From the NCBI RefSeq assembly GCF_000011745.1, contig NC_007292.1, positions 248,001-312,000 of the forward strand: a stretch of DNA of 64,000 nt, in the 5' to 3' direction. Within the stretch, counting starts at the first letter, position 1, and each line of letters opens with the position of its first letter. Under the pieces are notes generated by a model. The model was given only the letters and a program-made list of their open reading frames with translations, ran no database searches and was not told the origin of the DNA. The stretch is from Candidatus Blochmanniella pennsylvanica str. BPEN. GTDB lineage: Bacteria > Pseudomonadota > Gammaproteobacteria > Enterobacterales > Enterobacteriaceae. Shown here piece by piece: positions 30,844 through 41,948 of the stretch. The translations under genes and the position numbers were made by a program.

Positions 30844-31172
30844 CATATTAGGTAAAATAAGTAAGTCTTGGACAAATACTTCAATTTTAAAAAATTGATT
30901 AATAACGAGAGCATTGTTTACTTACTAATTAAGTAAACTAGAAATTGTTTTATAGAAAACGTCCCGTTATTAGTTTAAGTGTTACTGAATTACAATAAAT
31001 TTTTATTGATAAATTACAATAACCATACTACAAGAATTACGGTTTTACATTTTAAAAAACATAATTTTTTATTCAGTATTTATTGAAATATTCTGCATGT
31101 TAATGAAGCAATGGATTTATGTATTTCATTGTACTATTTATTAGCTGTAAAATTTTACCGTATTATAGATAA
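30844..31172. other. Convergent spacer between thiI and yajR
   Basis: 329 AT-rich bases with no gene seen. A perfect 9-base-pair hairpin (GTTTACTTA, loop CTAAT) lies at 30916-30938 and could end either transcript, although no strong T-run follows. In E. coli yajL, panE and yajQ lie here. Confidence 0.5.
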
Positions 31173-32333
31173 TTAATGTAGTGTGTTAATTACTATAACA
31201 CATAATAAGGATATAGTTAATGAAAAAAACAATACCAACCATACTCCTTTCATTTCTAATAAAAATCCACCTAAAATCCCACCAAATCCTATTCCTAAAA
31301 ATTGACCAATAGAATAAATACTGATGGTAGTTACTTTATATTTTTTTTGTGCTGCTTTGTTTATCAAAGCAGGTAATATTGTCTCTATTAAACTAAATGC
31401 TATAAAAAATAACTGCATTCCAAATAAAAACATTTTACTATATAACGTATTCATTGACATAATTAGTTCAGATAAAAATAAAATATTCATACAAGCAATT
31501 AATATCTTTTTTGTACAATTTTTACCTTCAAAATAGAAAATACATGTCAATACTGCGATCGCAGATATTATCATAATAATGCTATAAATTTTCCAATGTA
31601 TACTAAGAGGAAATCCTAAATTTATCATTATTTTGGGTAAAACAATAAAGTTTAACATTAAAATAGTATGTGTAAAAAATATGCTGATATTTAGTTTCAT
31701 TAATTGTGACTGAATTAGTATATGTTTAATTTTATTAAACATAATAAATAAATTTTCATTATTTTTCACGGGATGAGAAGAAATAGGTGGTTTTATAATG
31801 TAAATTAAAATAATAGCTAATACTATTAATATAGTAATACAATGAAATAATCCGTTCAACCCAAACCTATTAGTAATAATTGGCCCAAAAACCATGGAAG
31901 CAGCAAAAGCTATCCCAACACTCATGCCAACTGACGCCATTGCTTTTATATGATGTTGTTCTTGTACTGAGTCTAATAACAATGCTATAAGTGAGCTGCC
32001 AATAGCTCCTGATCCTTGTAGTGCTCTTCCAATAATAAGCCCCCAAATATTATTAGTAGTTGCTGCTATTTCACTACCCAAAATAAATAACACTAATCCT
32101 CCTATAATAACAGATTTACGTCCAATTTTGTCAGACATTAATCCAAAAGGTAATTGGAAGATTATTTGCATTAAGCCATATATTCCAATAGCTACACCTA
32201 GCGAACTTCCATTTGCTCCTTGTAAGGAAACAGCATGAACAGTTAAAACGGGCAGAATCATAAATACTCCCGCCATACGTAATGCAAATATCATGCTCAA
32301 TCCCAATATAATGTACAATTCTTTTTTAGTCAT
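31173..32333 (-). CDS. yajR: MFS transporter YajR-like, C-terminal domain missing
   Basis: Major facilitator with twelve predicted helices, 386 residues. It follows E. coli YajR closely (AGVFMILPVLTVHAVSLQGA, GLMSDKIGRKSVIIGG, GRALQGSGAIGSSL, FLGIGFGGILGG) but stops after the last helix. E. coli YajR (454 residues) has an extra cytosolic ferredoxin-like domain, absent here. Substrate is not known. It precedes cyoE on the same strand order as E. coli. Confidence 0.88.
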   Translation of the reverse strand: MTKKELYIILGLSMIFALRMAGVFMILPVLTVHAVSLQGANGSSLGVAIGIYGLMQIIFQLPFGLMSDKIGRKSVIIGGLVLFILGSEIAATTNNIWGLIIGRALQGSGAIGSSLIALLLDSVQEQHHIKAMASVGMSVGIAFAASMVFGPIITNRFGLNGLFHCITILIVLAIILIYIIKPPISSHPVKNNENLFIMFNKIKHILIQSQLMKLNISIFFTHTILMLNFIVLPKIMINLGFPLSIHWKIYSIIMIISAIAVLTCIFYFEGKNCTKKILIACMNILFLSELIMSMNTLYSKMFLFGMQLFFIAFSLIETILPALINKAAQKKYKVTTISIYSIGQFLGIGFGGILGGFLLEMKGVWLVLFFSLTISLLCVIVINTLH

Positions 32334-32493
32334 TATAGTATTAACAATAGATGGATATCGAAATATCTTAAATTTATATATTTTAAAAATATCAATATAT
32401 TATATGAAATATTCAAAATAAAAATTTTATAAATATTGAGAAATATTATATTATTTATTCATTTAAATTAATAATATTTTGCATATGTCATAA

Positions 32494-33378
32494 TTACAGT
32501 AATATATTTTTTGTAGAGAATAAAATATGATCTAAGGATAAAAGCAAATTTAATGATATTATAATGATAAGAGATAATAAAAACATTTTTTTTGCCCACA
32601 AACTATCGTGATTAATTATTCTATAACCATAAAATCCCATATGTAACCACCATAAATTCATAATGCTAATTATTATTAAAAATATATAACTAGTGTACCC
32701 CATAACAGTAAATAATATAGTTGCTATAATAAATCCAATTATATAAACAACCATATGATTCTTAGTTGACTCCACTCCCTTTTTAATAGGGAAAGTTGGA
32801 ATAAAAGCTACTTTATAATCATTTAATCGTAAAATAGCAATGGAATGAGAATGTGGGATTTGCCATAAACTAAAAATTATTAATAACATCAAAGCCCCTG
32901 CATCAAATTGATTTGCAGCAGCACAATATCCAATGACTGGCGGCATCGCTCCTGATATACTACCCACCATTATACTATAAATAGATCTACGTTTCATCCA
33001 TAAACTATACACACCGACATATATAAATAAACCTATTGCCGATAAATATATTGTCAAAACATTCTTAGTAAAACTTAAAAACAAAAATCCAAATATACTT
33101 AATATTACTGCATAAAAGATACTTTGATTTAAAAAAATTTGACCGTGTTGCACCAAGACTCTATGTTTAGTTCTTTCCATAACTGCATCAATATCTCGAT
33201 CAATAATGTTATTTAACACACAGCCAGAAGCTATTACTAAGGCTGTTCCTACAATCATTGTGATAAATAAAGAATAAGATATAGCACCTCGCGATGCGAT
33301 TAAAAATCCTCCTGCAGATGACATTAAATTACCTAAAACAATTCCTGGTTTTGTTAAGTATAAATAATATTTAATCAT
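32494..33378 (-). CDS. cyoE: Protoheme IX farnesyltransferase
   Basis: Makes heme O for cytochrome bo3 by adding farnesyl from farnesyl diphosphate. It has 294 residues (E. coli 296) and about nine helices. The UbiA-type motif NNIIDRDIDAVMERTKHR near residue 57 and the second polar segment SLWQIPHSHSIAILRLNDY are intact. Last gene of the cyoABCDE operon. Confidence 0.95.
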   Translation of the reverse strand: MIKYYLYLTKPGIVLGNLMSSAGGFLIASRGAISYSLFITMIVGTALVIASGCVLNNIIDRDIDAVMERTKHRVLVQHGQIFLNQSIFYAVILSIFGFLFLSFTKNVLTIYLSAIGLFIYVGVYSLWMKRRSIYSIMVGSISGAMPPVIGYCAAANQFDAGALMLLIIFSLWQIPHSHSIAILRLNDYKVAFIPTFPIKKGVESTKNHMVVYIIGFIIATILFTVMGYTSYIFLIIISIMNLWWLHMGFYGYRIINHDSLWAKKMFLLSLIIIISLNLLLSLDHILFSTKNILL

Positions 33379-33397
33379 AACAATTAAACTATCTTAT

Positions 33398-33700
33398 TTA
33401 AATCATCAAATTATGATGTAAATGTGTCATAATCCATACACTTCCTAACACAAGGATAAAAACAATAAATATTGTGAATATTAAAGATATTAAATTCCAT
33501 GCTTGATTAGATACATTTCCTAAATGTAAAAAGAAAATTAAATGAATAATAATCTGCATTATTGAGCAAAATACAATAATATTTATTAATATTTTTTTAT
33601 TTATTGTGTCATGTGTAACCATAAAAAATGGAACGATTGTCAAAACCAAAGACAATACAAACCCAATTAAATATGACTTCTGTGTATAACCATTCTTCAT
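33398..33700 (-). CDS. cyoD: Cytochrome bo3 oxidase subunit IV
   Basis: 100 residues (E. coli 109) with three helices; IIHLIFFLHLG and VLGSVWIMTHLHHNLMI match E. coli CyoD. The subunit assists assembly of subunit I. It begins only three bases after the end of cyoC. The N-terminal tail before the first helix is shorter than in E. coli. Confidence 0.94.
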   Translation of the reverse strand: MKNGYTQKSYLIGFVLSLVLTIVPFFMVTHDTINKKILINIIVFCSIMQIIIHLIFFLHLGNVSNQAWNLISLIFTIFIVFILVLGSVWIMTHLHHNLMI

Positions 33701-33703
33701 TAA

Positions 33704-34276
33704 TTATAGTACTCCCAGTAAATATACCTCAGTAAATACACATATCCATATAACATCAAGAAAATGCCAAAATAAACTTAAACATTGCATTCGTATATAG
33801 TTGGTGTATGTCAATCCTTGATACACAATATGTATAATCATTACCGCAATCCAAATAAGGCCCGCCATCACATGTAGACCATGGGTCCCAACTAAAGTAA
33901 AAAAAGAAGAAAGAAATGCACTGCGACATGGATTGTTTCCTAATTTAATTAAATGATAAAATTCATAGATCTCCATACTAATAAAACATAGTCCTAATAA
34001 AAAAGTTATTCCCATCCAAATATTTATTTGTTTCGTACATGATTTTTCTACGTATATCATAACTTTACAATGAGTAAGACTACTCAATAATAAACAACAA
34101 GTTTCTATAAACACAAAAGGTAATGAAAATATATCTTTACCTGAAGAACAATCTGCTGTGTTATTACATAACACAGAGTATATTGCAAATAAACTTGCGA
34201 ATAGAATACAATCACTCATTATGTATAACCAGAAACCAAATATTGTCTTTATATTTAAATTATTATGTTTATACAT
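33704..34276 (-). CDS. cyoC: Cytochrome bo3 oxidase subunit III
   Basis: Five-helix subunit III, 190 residues from the ATG at 34276 (E. coli 204). [42 protein letters not shown] and [17 protein letters not shown] are characteristic. The frame is open to a TTG at 34291, but the ATG overlapping the cyoB stop by eight bases is the better start. The His-rich N-terminal tail of E. coli is reduced. Confidence 0.94.
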   Translation of the reverse strand: MYKHNNLNIKTIFGFWLYIMSDCILFASLFAIYSVLCNNTADCSSGKDIFSLPFVFIETCCLLLSSLTHCKVMIYVEKSCTKQINIWMGITFLLGLCFISMEIYEFYHLIKLGNNPCRSAFLSSFFTLVGTHGLHVMAGLIWIAVMIIHIVYQGLTYTNYIRMQCLSLFWHFLDVIWICVFTEVYLLGVL

Positions 34277-36230
34277 TATTAACACATTCAATTTCTTTAA
34301 TTTTCTCTACTGGTACGTAATATTCTGTATCATCATTAAATGTATGAAGAATCCAAGTTGCTATTATTCCAAACATACTAAAAACAACGAGCCACCATAT
34401 ATACCAAATCATACCAAATCCAAATGTTAAAGCGAAAAAAGATATAACAATGCCAGAATACGTATTCTTGGGCATATGTATGGATTGAAATTGATCAGGA
34501 CAAGAGTATATGTTTCTATTATTTTGTACATACCAAAAAACATCACGATCATTGTTTATTATAGGAATAATTGCAAAATTATAAAATGGCGGGGGAGAAG
34601 AAACAGCCCATTCTAAAGTAGATCCATTCCATGGATTTCCATTTATATCTTTATGTTTATCGCGATTTACAATACTGACTATTATTTGGATACATTGACA
34701 CATAATACCTAATCCAATCAATATAGTACCCATTGATGCGGTTATTAACATCGATGAAAATATTGGATCAATGTGTTGGCTTAATCGACGAGTCATACCC
34801 ATAAACCCTAAAATATATAACGGCATAAACGCTATATAAAATCCAATAATCCAAAACCAAAAAGCTCGTTTCCCCCATTTTTCATTTAAAACATAACCAA
34901 AAGCCTTAGGAAACCAATAGGTGGTTCCTGCAAAACAACCGAACAATACTCCTCCAATAATAACATTATGAAAATGTGCGATTAAAAATAAACTGTTATG
35001 CAATACAAAATCAGCCCCTGGCACAGACAATAACACCCCAGTCATTCCTCCTATGGCAAATGTAATGATAAATCCAATAGTCCACATCATTGGGGAGGAA
35101 AAAACAATTTTTCCTCGATACATAGTGAATAACCAGTTAAATACCTTTACTCCAGTTGGAATGGCAATTATCATGGTCATAATACCGAAAAATGCATTAA
35201 CGTTAGCACCCGCACCCATAGTAAAAAAATGGTGTAACCATACACAAAAAGATAACACAGTAATAGCTATAGTAGCCCATATTAATGAAGTATATCCAAA
35301 CAATTTCTTTTGTGAAAAAGTGGAAACAATTTCTGAAAATACACCAAATACGGGCAACACTAAAATATATACTTCTGGATGACCCCAAGCCCAAAATAAA
35401 TTGATATACATCATCATATTTCCGCCTAAATCATTAGTAAAAAAATGGGTTCCTAGGTAACGGTCTAGTGTTAATAAAGCGATAGTAATAGTCAAAATTG
35501 GAAAAGCCGCAATGATTAATGTATTTGTACATAAAGCAGTCCAAGTAAAAACTGGCATTTTCATCATCGACAATCCTGGAGCTCGCATGTATAAAATTGT
35601 AGTGAAAAAATTTATACCAGTCAAAGTAGTTCCTATTCCAGAAATTTGTATACTCCATATCCAATAATCGACACCAACACCAGGACTATATTCTTTGCTT
35701 GATAATGGCGGGTAACCTGACCATCCTGTTTGCGCAAATTCTCCTATTCCTAAGGAAAGATTCATCAAAATTACACCCACCATAAACAACCAAAAACTCA
35801 ATGAGTTTAAAAAAGGAAAAGCAACATCTCGTGCTCCAATTTGTAATGGAACTACCAAGTTCATTAATCCTATTACGAAAGGAGTAGCCATAAATATGAT
35901 CATGATTACGCCATGAGCAGTAATTACTTGGTTGTAATGATAGGCTGAAAGAAATTCATACGATCCAGAAGAAGATAAAGCTTGTTGCGCTCTCATCATG
36001 ATGGCATCGGCAAAACCACGTACAAACATAATACATGAGACTATAATATACATAATCCCAATTTTTTTATGATCTACAGAAGTAAACCACTCATTCCAAA
36101 GATATCGCCATTTATTGTAATATGTAATGATACCAGAAAGAATTATTCCAATGAAAAGAATGATAATAACTGTCGACATAATAACTGGATCTTCATATGG
36201 AATAGAATGTGTTGTTAATTTTCCAAACAT
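34269..36230 (-). CDS. cyoB: Cytochrome bo3 oxidase subunit I
   Basis: Catalytic proton-pumping ubiquinol oxidase subunit, 653 residues from the ATG at 36230 (E. coli 663). Heme and copper ligands are visible: His in TAHGVIMI, His-Tyr pair in [12 protein letters not shown], the two His in [11 protein letters not shown] and the pair in [10 protein letters not shown]. The start [15 protein letters not shown] matches E. coli; GAGGATAATAAA precedes it, so the 14 additional upstream codons in frame are rejected. It overlaps cyoC by eight bases. Confidence 0.96.
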   Translation of the reverse strand: MFGKLTTHSIPYEDPVIMSTVIIILFIGIILSGIITYYNKWRYLWNEWFTSVDHKKIGIMYIIVSCIMFVRGFADAIMMRAQQALSSSGSYEFLSAYHYNQVITAHGVIMIIFMATPFVIGLMNLVVPLQIGARDVAFPFLNSLSFWLFMVGVILMNLSLGIGEFAQTGWSGYPPLSSKEYSPGVGVDYWIWSIQISGIGTTLTGINFFTTILYMRAPGLSMMKMPVFTWTALCTNTLIIAAFPILTITIALLTLDRYLGTHFFTNDLGGNMMMYINLFWAWGHPEVYILVLPVFGVFSEIVSTFSQKKLFGYTSLIWATIAITVLSFCVWLHHFFTMGAGANVNAFFGIMTMIIAIPTGVKVFNWLFTMYRGKIVFSSPMMWTIGFIITFAIGGMTGVLLSVPGADFVLHNSLFLIAHFHNVIIGGVLFGCFAGTTYWFPKAFGYVLNEKWGKRAFWFWIIGFYIAFMPLYILGFMGMTRRLSQHIDPIFSSMLITASMGTILIGLGIMCQCIQIIVSIVNRDKHKDINGNPWNGSTLEWAVSSPPPFYNFAIIPIINNDRDVFWYVQNNRNIYSCPDQFQSIHMPKNTYSGIVISFFALTFGFGMIWYIWWLVVFSMFGIIATWILHTFNDDTEYYVPVEKIKEIECVNNV

Positions 36231-36305
36231 TATTTTATTATCCTCATATATTTGCAACATTTCCCAAAACAATCATGCTTTATATTAAGGAAACATGAAT
36301 TATAG

Positions 36306-37190
36306 CTAAAAATATTCTTTCTTTTGATGTGTAAATTTATTGATTACATTGTAAAACAAGTTGGGTTGTACATTGGAGAAATAAATTATCGGATGGTATT
36401 CGCTGGGTTTAGCTAATTCTTCATAAATTGACATATTATTAATTTGATGAGATGATTTTCGAGCTTTTTGTATCCATTGTTCAAATTCTTGTTTAGTCTG
36501 TGTAGCAACAACAGTAAATTTCATACCAGAAAATCCTTGACCACTAAAATTTGATGAAATACCTTTATATCGCCCCGCTGCATTAGCTATTAAATATAGT
36601 TCCGTACGCATTCCAGCCATCGCATAAATTTGTCCTCCTAATTGAGGAATAAAAAAAGAATTCATAACCGAATTAGAAGTAACATTGAATTTTATTGGTA
36701 TATGCGCTGGAAAAACAAGCTCATTCACAACTGCTATATTTTGTTTTGGATAAATAAAAAGCCATTTCCAATCTAATGATATGACATTAATAATAATTGG
36801 TTGCTCAGTAGACGATACAATAGGATTTTTAGGATCTAGTTTATGAGTAGATTTCCAAGTTACAGTCCCTAAAAAGATAATAATTAAAATTGGTACAGCC
36901 CAAACTATAAATTCTATTTCTTTAGAATTTACCCAATTAGGACTATATTGCGTATTTCTGAGATTAGATGCTCTATATTTTATAGTAAAAAAAATTGTCA
37001 TCACGATTACTGGGACAACTATACTAAGCATTAATCCGAATGCGGTCAATATCAGTGAACGTTCTTCCATCCCAATTTGGCCTCTAGGATGTAATAAAAC
37101 CAAATCGCTGCATCCATTTAATACTGTTATTAAACTATACAGTAACAATGAAATATATATCTTTCTATGTTTGCATATTCCGAATTTCAT
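36306..37190 (-). CDS. cyoA: Cytochrome bo3 oxidase subunit II
   Basis: Lipoprotein subunit II, 294 residues (E. coli 315). A signal peptide ends in a lipobox (TVLNGC, Cys near residue 27). Two helices follow ([34 protein letters not shown]), then the cupredoxin domain without copper ligands, with [19 protein letters not shown] and [18 protein letters not shown]. The His- and Met-rich tail of E. coli is absent. First gene of the cyo operon. Confidence 0.95.
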   Translation of the reverse strand: MKFGICKHRKIYISLLLYSLITVLNGCSDLVLLHPRGQIGMEERSLILTAFGLMLSIVVPVIVMTIFFTIKYRASNLRNTQYSPNWVNSKEIEFIVWAVPILIIIFLGTVTWKSTHKLDPKNPIVSSTEQPIIINVISLDWKWLFIYPKQNIAVVNELVFPAHIPIKFNVTSNSVMNSFFIPQLGGQIYAMAGMRTELYLIANAAGRYKGISSNFSGQGFSGMKFTVVATQTKQEFEQWIQKARKSSHQINNMSIYEELAKPSEYHPIIYFSNVQPNLFYNVINKFTHQKKEYF

Positions 37191-37739
37191 TCAACGATTC
37201 TAATGCGAATATATATTTTAAGTCCTCAAGTTAAATATCCTACCGCAAACCTGCATTAATGTAAATAGATTATATATGTCGAAAAATTTTTATAATTACC
37301 ATTTATTAGAAAGTTTTAAATATAGTCAGTATATTTATTTGAAATTAACTTCATTCTATGACGTAAAGATAACATTAAATACTCCATTATTTTAATAAAT
37401 TTACAGCAATACTTGTATTGTTAGGTATAATTGAGCTATTTTTTTACTGAATAACTTAATGTAAATTAATTTAATTTAGATATTTTACATATCTATTCAA
37501 GTATCAATATCATCGTAATGTTAACACATATAACATTATTAAAAATTTAGTGCATGGATAATGTTGAGAATATGAGTTATATGATAATTATTTATTAGAT
37601 ATAAATATGAATTAAAGATCTGTTACATTTATAATTTTTATGTTATGTGATGTCACATAGTATCGTATACTTTTATTGTTATTTTTGATTTATAAAATAA
37701 AAAGGAATGAATTAGATACGCGTAATGATTGAAAATATT
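37191..37739. other. Spacer upstream of cyoA and the tig remnant
   Basis: About 550 AT-rich bases, divergent between the cyo operon and the decayed tig. It must contain the cyo promoter on the minus strand, but I cannot single one out. bolA, ampG and yajG, which E. coli has here, left no trace I could read. Confidence 0.5.
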
Positions 37740-39240
37740 AAATCTTAATGGAAACGCATTACTGTTAATTTATTTTATAAATATTGCGAATAAAGAATAT
37801 TGTGAAAGATCGACACATGTTTCTAAAAACATATATATTCATGGGTTCCGTGTTGAGAAAGTACCTATTTGTTTTTTAAGAAAAATTATGGAATAATTAT
37901 TCATCATAAAATCATGATAAAATTAATGTAATAAAAATTATATTAATCTTATCATCAAAAAAAACAATTTAATTAGTGAACCTACATGTAATAATTTATA
38001 CATTTTTGTAATAATAGTAAAAATTTTGTGTCTACTGTCACAGTAGAAGTATATCCGCATATAAAACTGAAAGGATTTATTAACATTGAAATGAAAAACC
38101 AATTTTTATCAGACATTATAAAAAATGGATATTGGTTGTAGTTTTAAAAATGTAAAAATACATATACTTAGAAATGTAGTAATAAGAAAATTAGTATTGG
38201 AATCAGGTTACTTGTAACATCGTTATACTATCTTATGGTAACAGATGGAGACGACAACATCGGAGGTGTCGTTATGATAATTAATAAAAAAATAATTAGT
38301 TTTTCCTTAATTCATCAGGATAAGATGTTTGATTATAATGTAGAAGATGTTTTCAATATAAAAATTAATATTTAACATGAATATTATTTCAAATATTCTT
38401 TAAGGAAAGATGCATGAATGTATTGTTATTTTTTTAAAAAATGAAAATTTAAAGTTTTTAAAGTCAAATCAGAATGACGTAAATAGGTCTATTTCACAGA
38501 ATAGATACTAAAAAAATAAATGTATGTATGTAAAAACTCAGGAATATGTGAAAGTTTATTTAAACTATATTATTAGAATAAAATAAAAAATTAAATATAA
38601 AAAAATATATCATATATAATGTATTGAATTTATTTCTATGGTTAATAACATATGCATCAATAGTTCATAGTAATAAGATAATTAAGTATATTTATGTCAA
38701 TGAACTTAAAAAAAATAAAATAATTACACATTTTATTGTTAAGCAGATTTAACTTCGAAGATCAAGATAAACATCGCGTAAAATTGCATTGCCATGTGAT
38801 GATATTACCTCAAGAATTGGAGTTAACTATGCTTCTAATTTACAACATTATCAATAGTGTATTAGATACACTCGATGTTTCAAAAAATGTGATCATGAAA
38901 CAACAATACGACAACGCTAACAATGTATTCGCGTTCTCTTTTATAGAGAAAAATAACTGATTTTACTCTTAATCAGACAAAATTATTGCAAAAAATTACA
39001 TATAGCGATTTAATAAGTTATGATTAAATTAGCTGATCATTAGAAACATTAGACTATAAGAAATATCATTTTAAATAATAAATGCTTTTATTATAATTAG
39101 TTGATTAAATCATAAACAATCAGTTTTTATCCATGCGCAATGTCTTTAACTATTTATTACATGCGACCGTAATCTTACACATAAGATACGATAAGAACAA
39201 ATAATATATATGTGAATATATAAATATTTTCTATTTTAAT
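37740..39240 (+). pseudogene. tig: Decayed tig (trigger factor)
   Basis: In E. coli tig directly precedes clpP. No long frame exists here, but Tig segments follow in order. Bases 37825-37872 read KNIYIHGFRVEKVPIC (Tig KKVRIDGFRKGKVPMN). Bases 38043 onward read VEVYPHIKLKGFINIEM (Tig FEVYPEVELQGLEAIEV). HRYTILW at 38218 and DGDDNIGG at 38244 match DRVTIDF and DGEEFEGG of the FKBP domain. L-stop-GK at 38398 matches LKGK. RFNFEDQD at 38745, then a helical stretch, matches RFGVEDGS. Frameshifts and stops separate the pieces. The gene is clearly dead. Confidence 0.82.
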
Positions 39241-39327
39241 CCTTAAACATTTTGATTAATAATAAATTAACAGAACGCTATATGCTCAACAATTACTTCT
39301 TAATAAAATATGATTATTAAATTTAGT

Positions 39328-39356
39328 TTGAAATTTTTCATAAATTGTATTATATC
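39328..39356 (+). promoter_or_regulatory. Candidate promoter for clpP
   Basis: TTGAAA at 39328-39333 and TATATC at 39351-39356 are 17 bases apart. Transcription would start near 39363, about 55 bases before the clpP ATG. No clear heat-shock (sigma-32) -10 element was found. In such AT-rich DNA chance matches are common. Confidence 0.3.
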
Positions 39357-39417
39357 AAGGTTTAAATAAAACTTTTATATAACAGATATACAATACAAGA
39401 GGATTATAATACATGCT

Positions 39418-40044
39418 ATGCAATGTTCACATAACTTTAAAACGCCTTATTGTCATCGTATGGTAGTAGTTCCAACAGTAATAGAGCATACTATTCGAGG
39501 AGATCGTGTATACGATATATTTTCTTTATTATTAAAAGAAAGAATTATTTTTATGACAGGAACTATCGAAGATAGTGTAGCCAATTTAATTGTTGCTCAA
39601 ATGATGTTCTTAGAATCAGAGAATTCAGAAAAAGACATCCATTTGTATATTAACTCTCCAGGAGGAGTAATAACCGCGGGAATGTCAATATACGATACTA
39701 TACAATTTGTAAGACCTGATGTTAGTACGTTTTGCATGGGACAAGCTGCATCCATGAGCGCTTTCCTATTAGCTTCTGGTACCAAAGGTAAACGATTTTG
39801 TTTACCGAATGCTCGAATAATGATTCACCAACCATTAGGATCTTTCCAAGGACAAGCTACTGATATTGCTATTCATACCAGAGAAATATTAAAAATTAAA
39901 AATAATATCAACAAGCTTATGGCAAAACATACCGGACAATCTATTGATATCATCAATAAAGATACAGAACGAGATTGTTTTTTATCTGCTGATGAAGCAA
40001 TGAAGTATGGATTGGTAGATTGTGTGTTATCTCAACGAATATAA
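39418..40044 (+). CDS. clpP: ATP-dependent Clp protease proteolytic subunit
   Basis: Serine protease chamber of ClpXP, 208 residues (E. coli 207). The catalytic triad is seen: Ser in GQAASMSAF near residue 111, His in MIHQPLG near 136, and Asp in TERDCFLS near 185. The residue after the catalytic SerMet is Ser where E. coli has Gly. The start ATG at 39418 is preceded by AGAGGATTATAATAC. It heads clpP-clpX; lon, next in E. coli, is not present. Confidence 0.96.
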
Positions 40045-40182
40045 ATTTAAATTATTACTTAATTTACGTTTCATTATCATCATGATCTGTAATAAAATTT
40101 ATGTCTGAATTTGTTATTTATATCTCAAGTAATTTATAGATTGCTTTAAATGAATTAAACGTAAACGGAAGGATATCAGACT

Positions 40183-41442
40183 GTGAGCGATGATCATCAA
40201 AATCATTCAAAAAATAGTACATTATGTTGTTCATTTTGCGGGAAAGACCAAAATCAAGTATTAAAATTAATTGCTGGATTATCAGCACATATTTGCGATA
40301 CATGTGTTGGTTTATGTAAAGATATAATTAGTCAAGAAAATAAAGGTAAAATAATTAACGAAAAATTGACCAAATATCCTACCCCTTGTGAAATTAAGAA
40401 TTACTTGGACGATTATGTGATTGGACAAGAATACACTAAAAAAGTACTTGCAGTAGCAGTATATAATCATTACAAACGTTTACGTAATGAAAAGACGTGT
40501 ATAAACAGCAATGGTACAAAATTGTTTAAAAGTAACATTTTATTGATCGGCCCTACAGGGAGTGGCAAAACATTATTAGCAGAAACATTAGCTCGGTTTC
40601 TTAATGTACCATTTTCTATATCAGATGCTACTACTTTGACAGAAGCGGGGTATGTAGGTGAAGATGTAGAAAACGTTGTACAAAAGTTATTACAACGATG
40701 TAATTATGATGTAAATAAAGCGCAACAAGGAATCATTTATATAGATGAAATAGACAAAATTTCTAGAAAATCAGAAAATCCTTCTATTACTCGAGATGTT
40801 TCCGGAGAAGGAGTACAACAAGCTTTATTAAAATTGATTGAAGGGACTACAGCTGCGGTACCACCACAAGGAGGTCGTAAACATCCTCAGCAAGAATTTA
40901 TACAAGTGGATACTACTAATATTCTTTTTATTTGTGGTGGTGCTTTTTTTGGTTTGAATCAAATTATCCAGCAACGCACTACTAACAAACGTACAATTGG
41001 GTTTCGAGTTTTAGAAAACAACGATACAACAAAAAACATTGAGCATTCATTATTAACACAAATTGAGCCAGAAGATTTAATTAAATTTGGTTTAATTCCA
41101 GAATTTGTTGGTCGACTTCCCATAGTTTCTACTTTAGATGAACTGAAGGAAAAAGAATTAATTAAAATCTTAAAAGAACCAAAGAATGCTTTAATAAAAC
41201 AATATGAAATGTTATTTCATATTGATGGAGTAAAATTGGAATTTTCCGAAACATCATTGACTGCTATTGCTAAAAATGCTATGAAAAAAAAAATTGGTGC
41301 TCGTGGACTTAGAGCTATTTTAGAGAATATATTGCTAGATGTAATGTATGAATTACCTTCAAAAAACAATATAGATAAAATAATAATTGACGAATCAGTA
41401 GTATTTGGGCTCTCAAAACCATTGTTAATCCACAGTCAGTAA
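40183..41442 (+). CDS. clpX: Clp protease ATP-binding subunit ClpX
   Basis: AAA+ unfoldase, 419 residues (E. coli 424). An N-terminal zinc domain has CCSFCGK and CDTCVGLC; the Walker A is GPTGSGKT near residue 125, Walker [11 protein letters not shown], the pore loop GYVGEDV, and [11 protein letters not shown] is in the C-terminal subdomain. The IGF-type loop that docks ClpP is RTIGFRV near residue 270. The start is GTG at 40183 after GGAAGGATATC. Confidence 0.96.
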   Translation: MSDDHQNHSKNSTLCCSFCGKDQNQVLKLIAGLSAHICDTCVGLCKDIISQENKGKIINEKLTKYPTPCEIKNYLDDYVIGQEYTKKVLAVAVYNHYKRLRNEKTCINSNGTKLFKSNILLIGPTGSGKTLLAETLARFLNVPFSISDATTLTEAGYVGEDVENVVQKLLQRCNYDVNKAQQGIIYIDEIDKISRKSENPSITRDVSGEGVQQALLKLIEGTTAAVPPQGGRKHPQQEFIQVDTTNILFICGGAFFGLNQIIQQRTTNKRTIGFRVLENNDTTKNIEHSLLTQIEPEDLIKFGLIPEFVGRLPIVSTLDELKEKELIKILKEPKNALIKQYEMLFHIDGVKLEFSETSLTAIAKNAMKKKIGARGLRAILENILLDVMYELPSKNNIDKIIIDESVVFGLSKPLLIHSQ

Positions 41443-41514
41443 CCATAAAAACTAATTAAACGTAAATGCGCGTTCATTGAATAATGGCTACATGTGATAT
41501 TGTCGTAAATTGAG

Positions 41515-41543
41515 AATAAAAATTTGTTATTGTCATAACAAAT
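41515..41543 (-). terminator. Hairpin with T-run, terminator of the mutY-yggX transcript
   Basis: A perfect 9-base-pair stem (ATTTGTTAT, loop of 4) at 41522-41543. Read on the minus strand it is followed by TTTTATT, so it would end yggX transcription about 80 bases after the stop. It lies between convergent clpX and yggX. Confidence 0.4.
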
Positions 41544-41622
41544 CATCGCTCTACTTTAAACACGAAGTTCGAAAAAATTTACGTGTAATTACATTACAAT
41601 TGAAAGAGAAAAACTCTAGTAA

Positions 41623-41877
41623 TTAATTATTTTTTATTGAAAAATTTTTTCCGAATAGAAAAATTTTCATTTCTTTTTCAAGTATTGTACGATCTGCAAT
41701 ATTCATCATATTGAGTTTATTTTCATTGATTAAAATAGTTTGTTTATCTTGCCACTGCATCCATGCGATATTAGAAATATGTTCATAAATATATTTGCCT
41801 AATGCTCCTGGATAACATGGAGCGTCTAGTCCTTCAGCATATTTTTTTAAAAAAACACAATAAATTATTTTGGACAT
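41623..41877 (-). CDS. yggX: Fe(2+)-trafficking protein YggX
   Basis: Small protein linked to protection of iron-sulfur clusters from oxidation. From the ATG of [10 protein letters not shown] (41877) it has 84 residues (E. coli 91). The conserved Cys near residue 7, [14 protein letters not shown] and [20 protein letters not shown] are all present; the charged C-terminal tail is shorter. It follows mutY after 71 bases, as in E. coli. Confidence 0.93.
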
Positions 41878-41948
41878 TATTAGAAGTCTCACATTGCAAC
41901 AATCATTTGTATGAGAATTGGAAATTCAATATCTTTACTGCGTTATGA

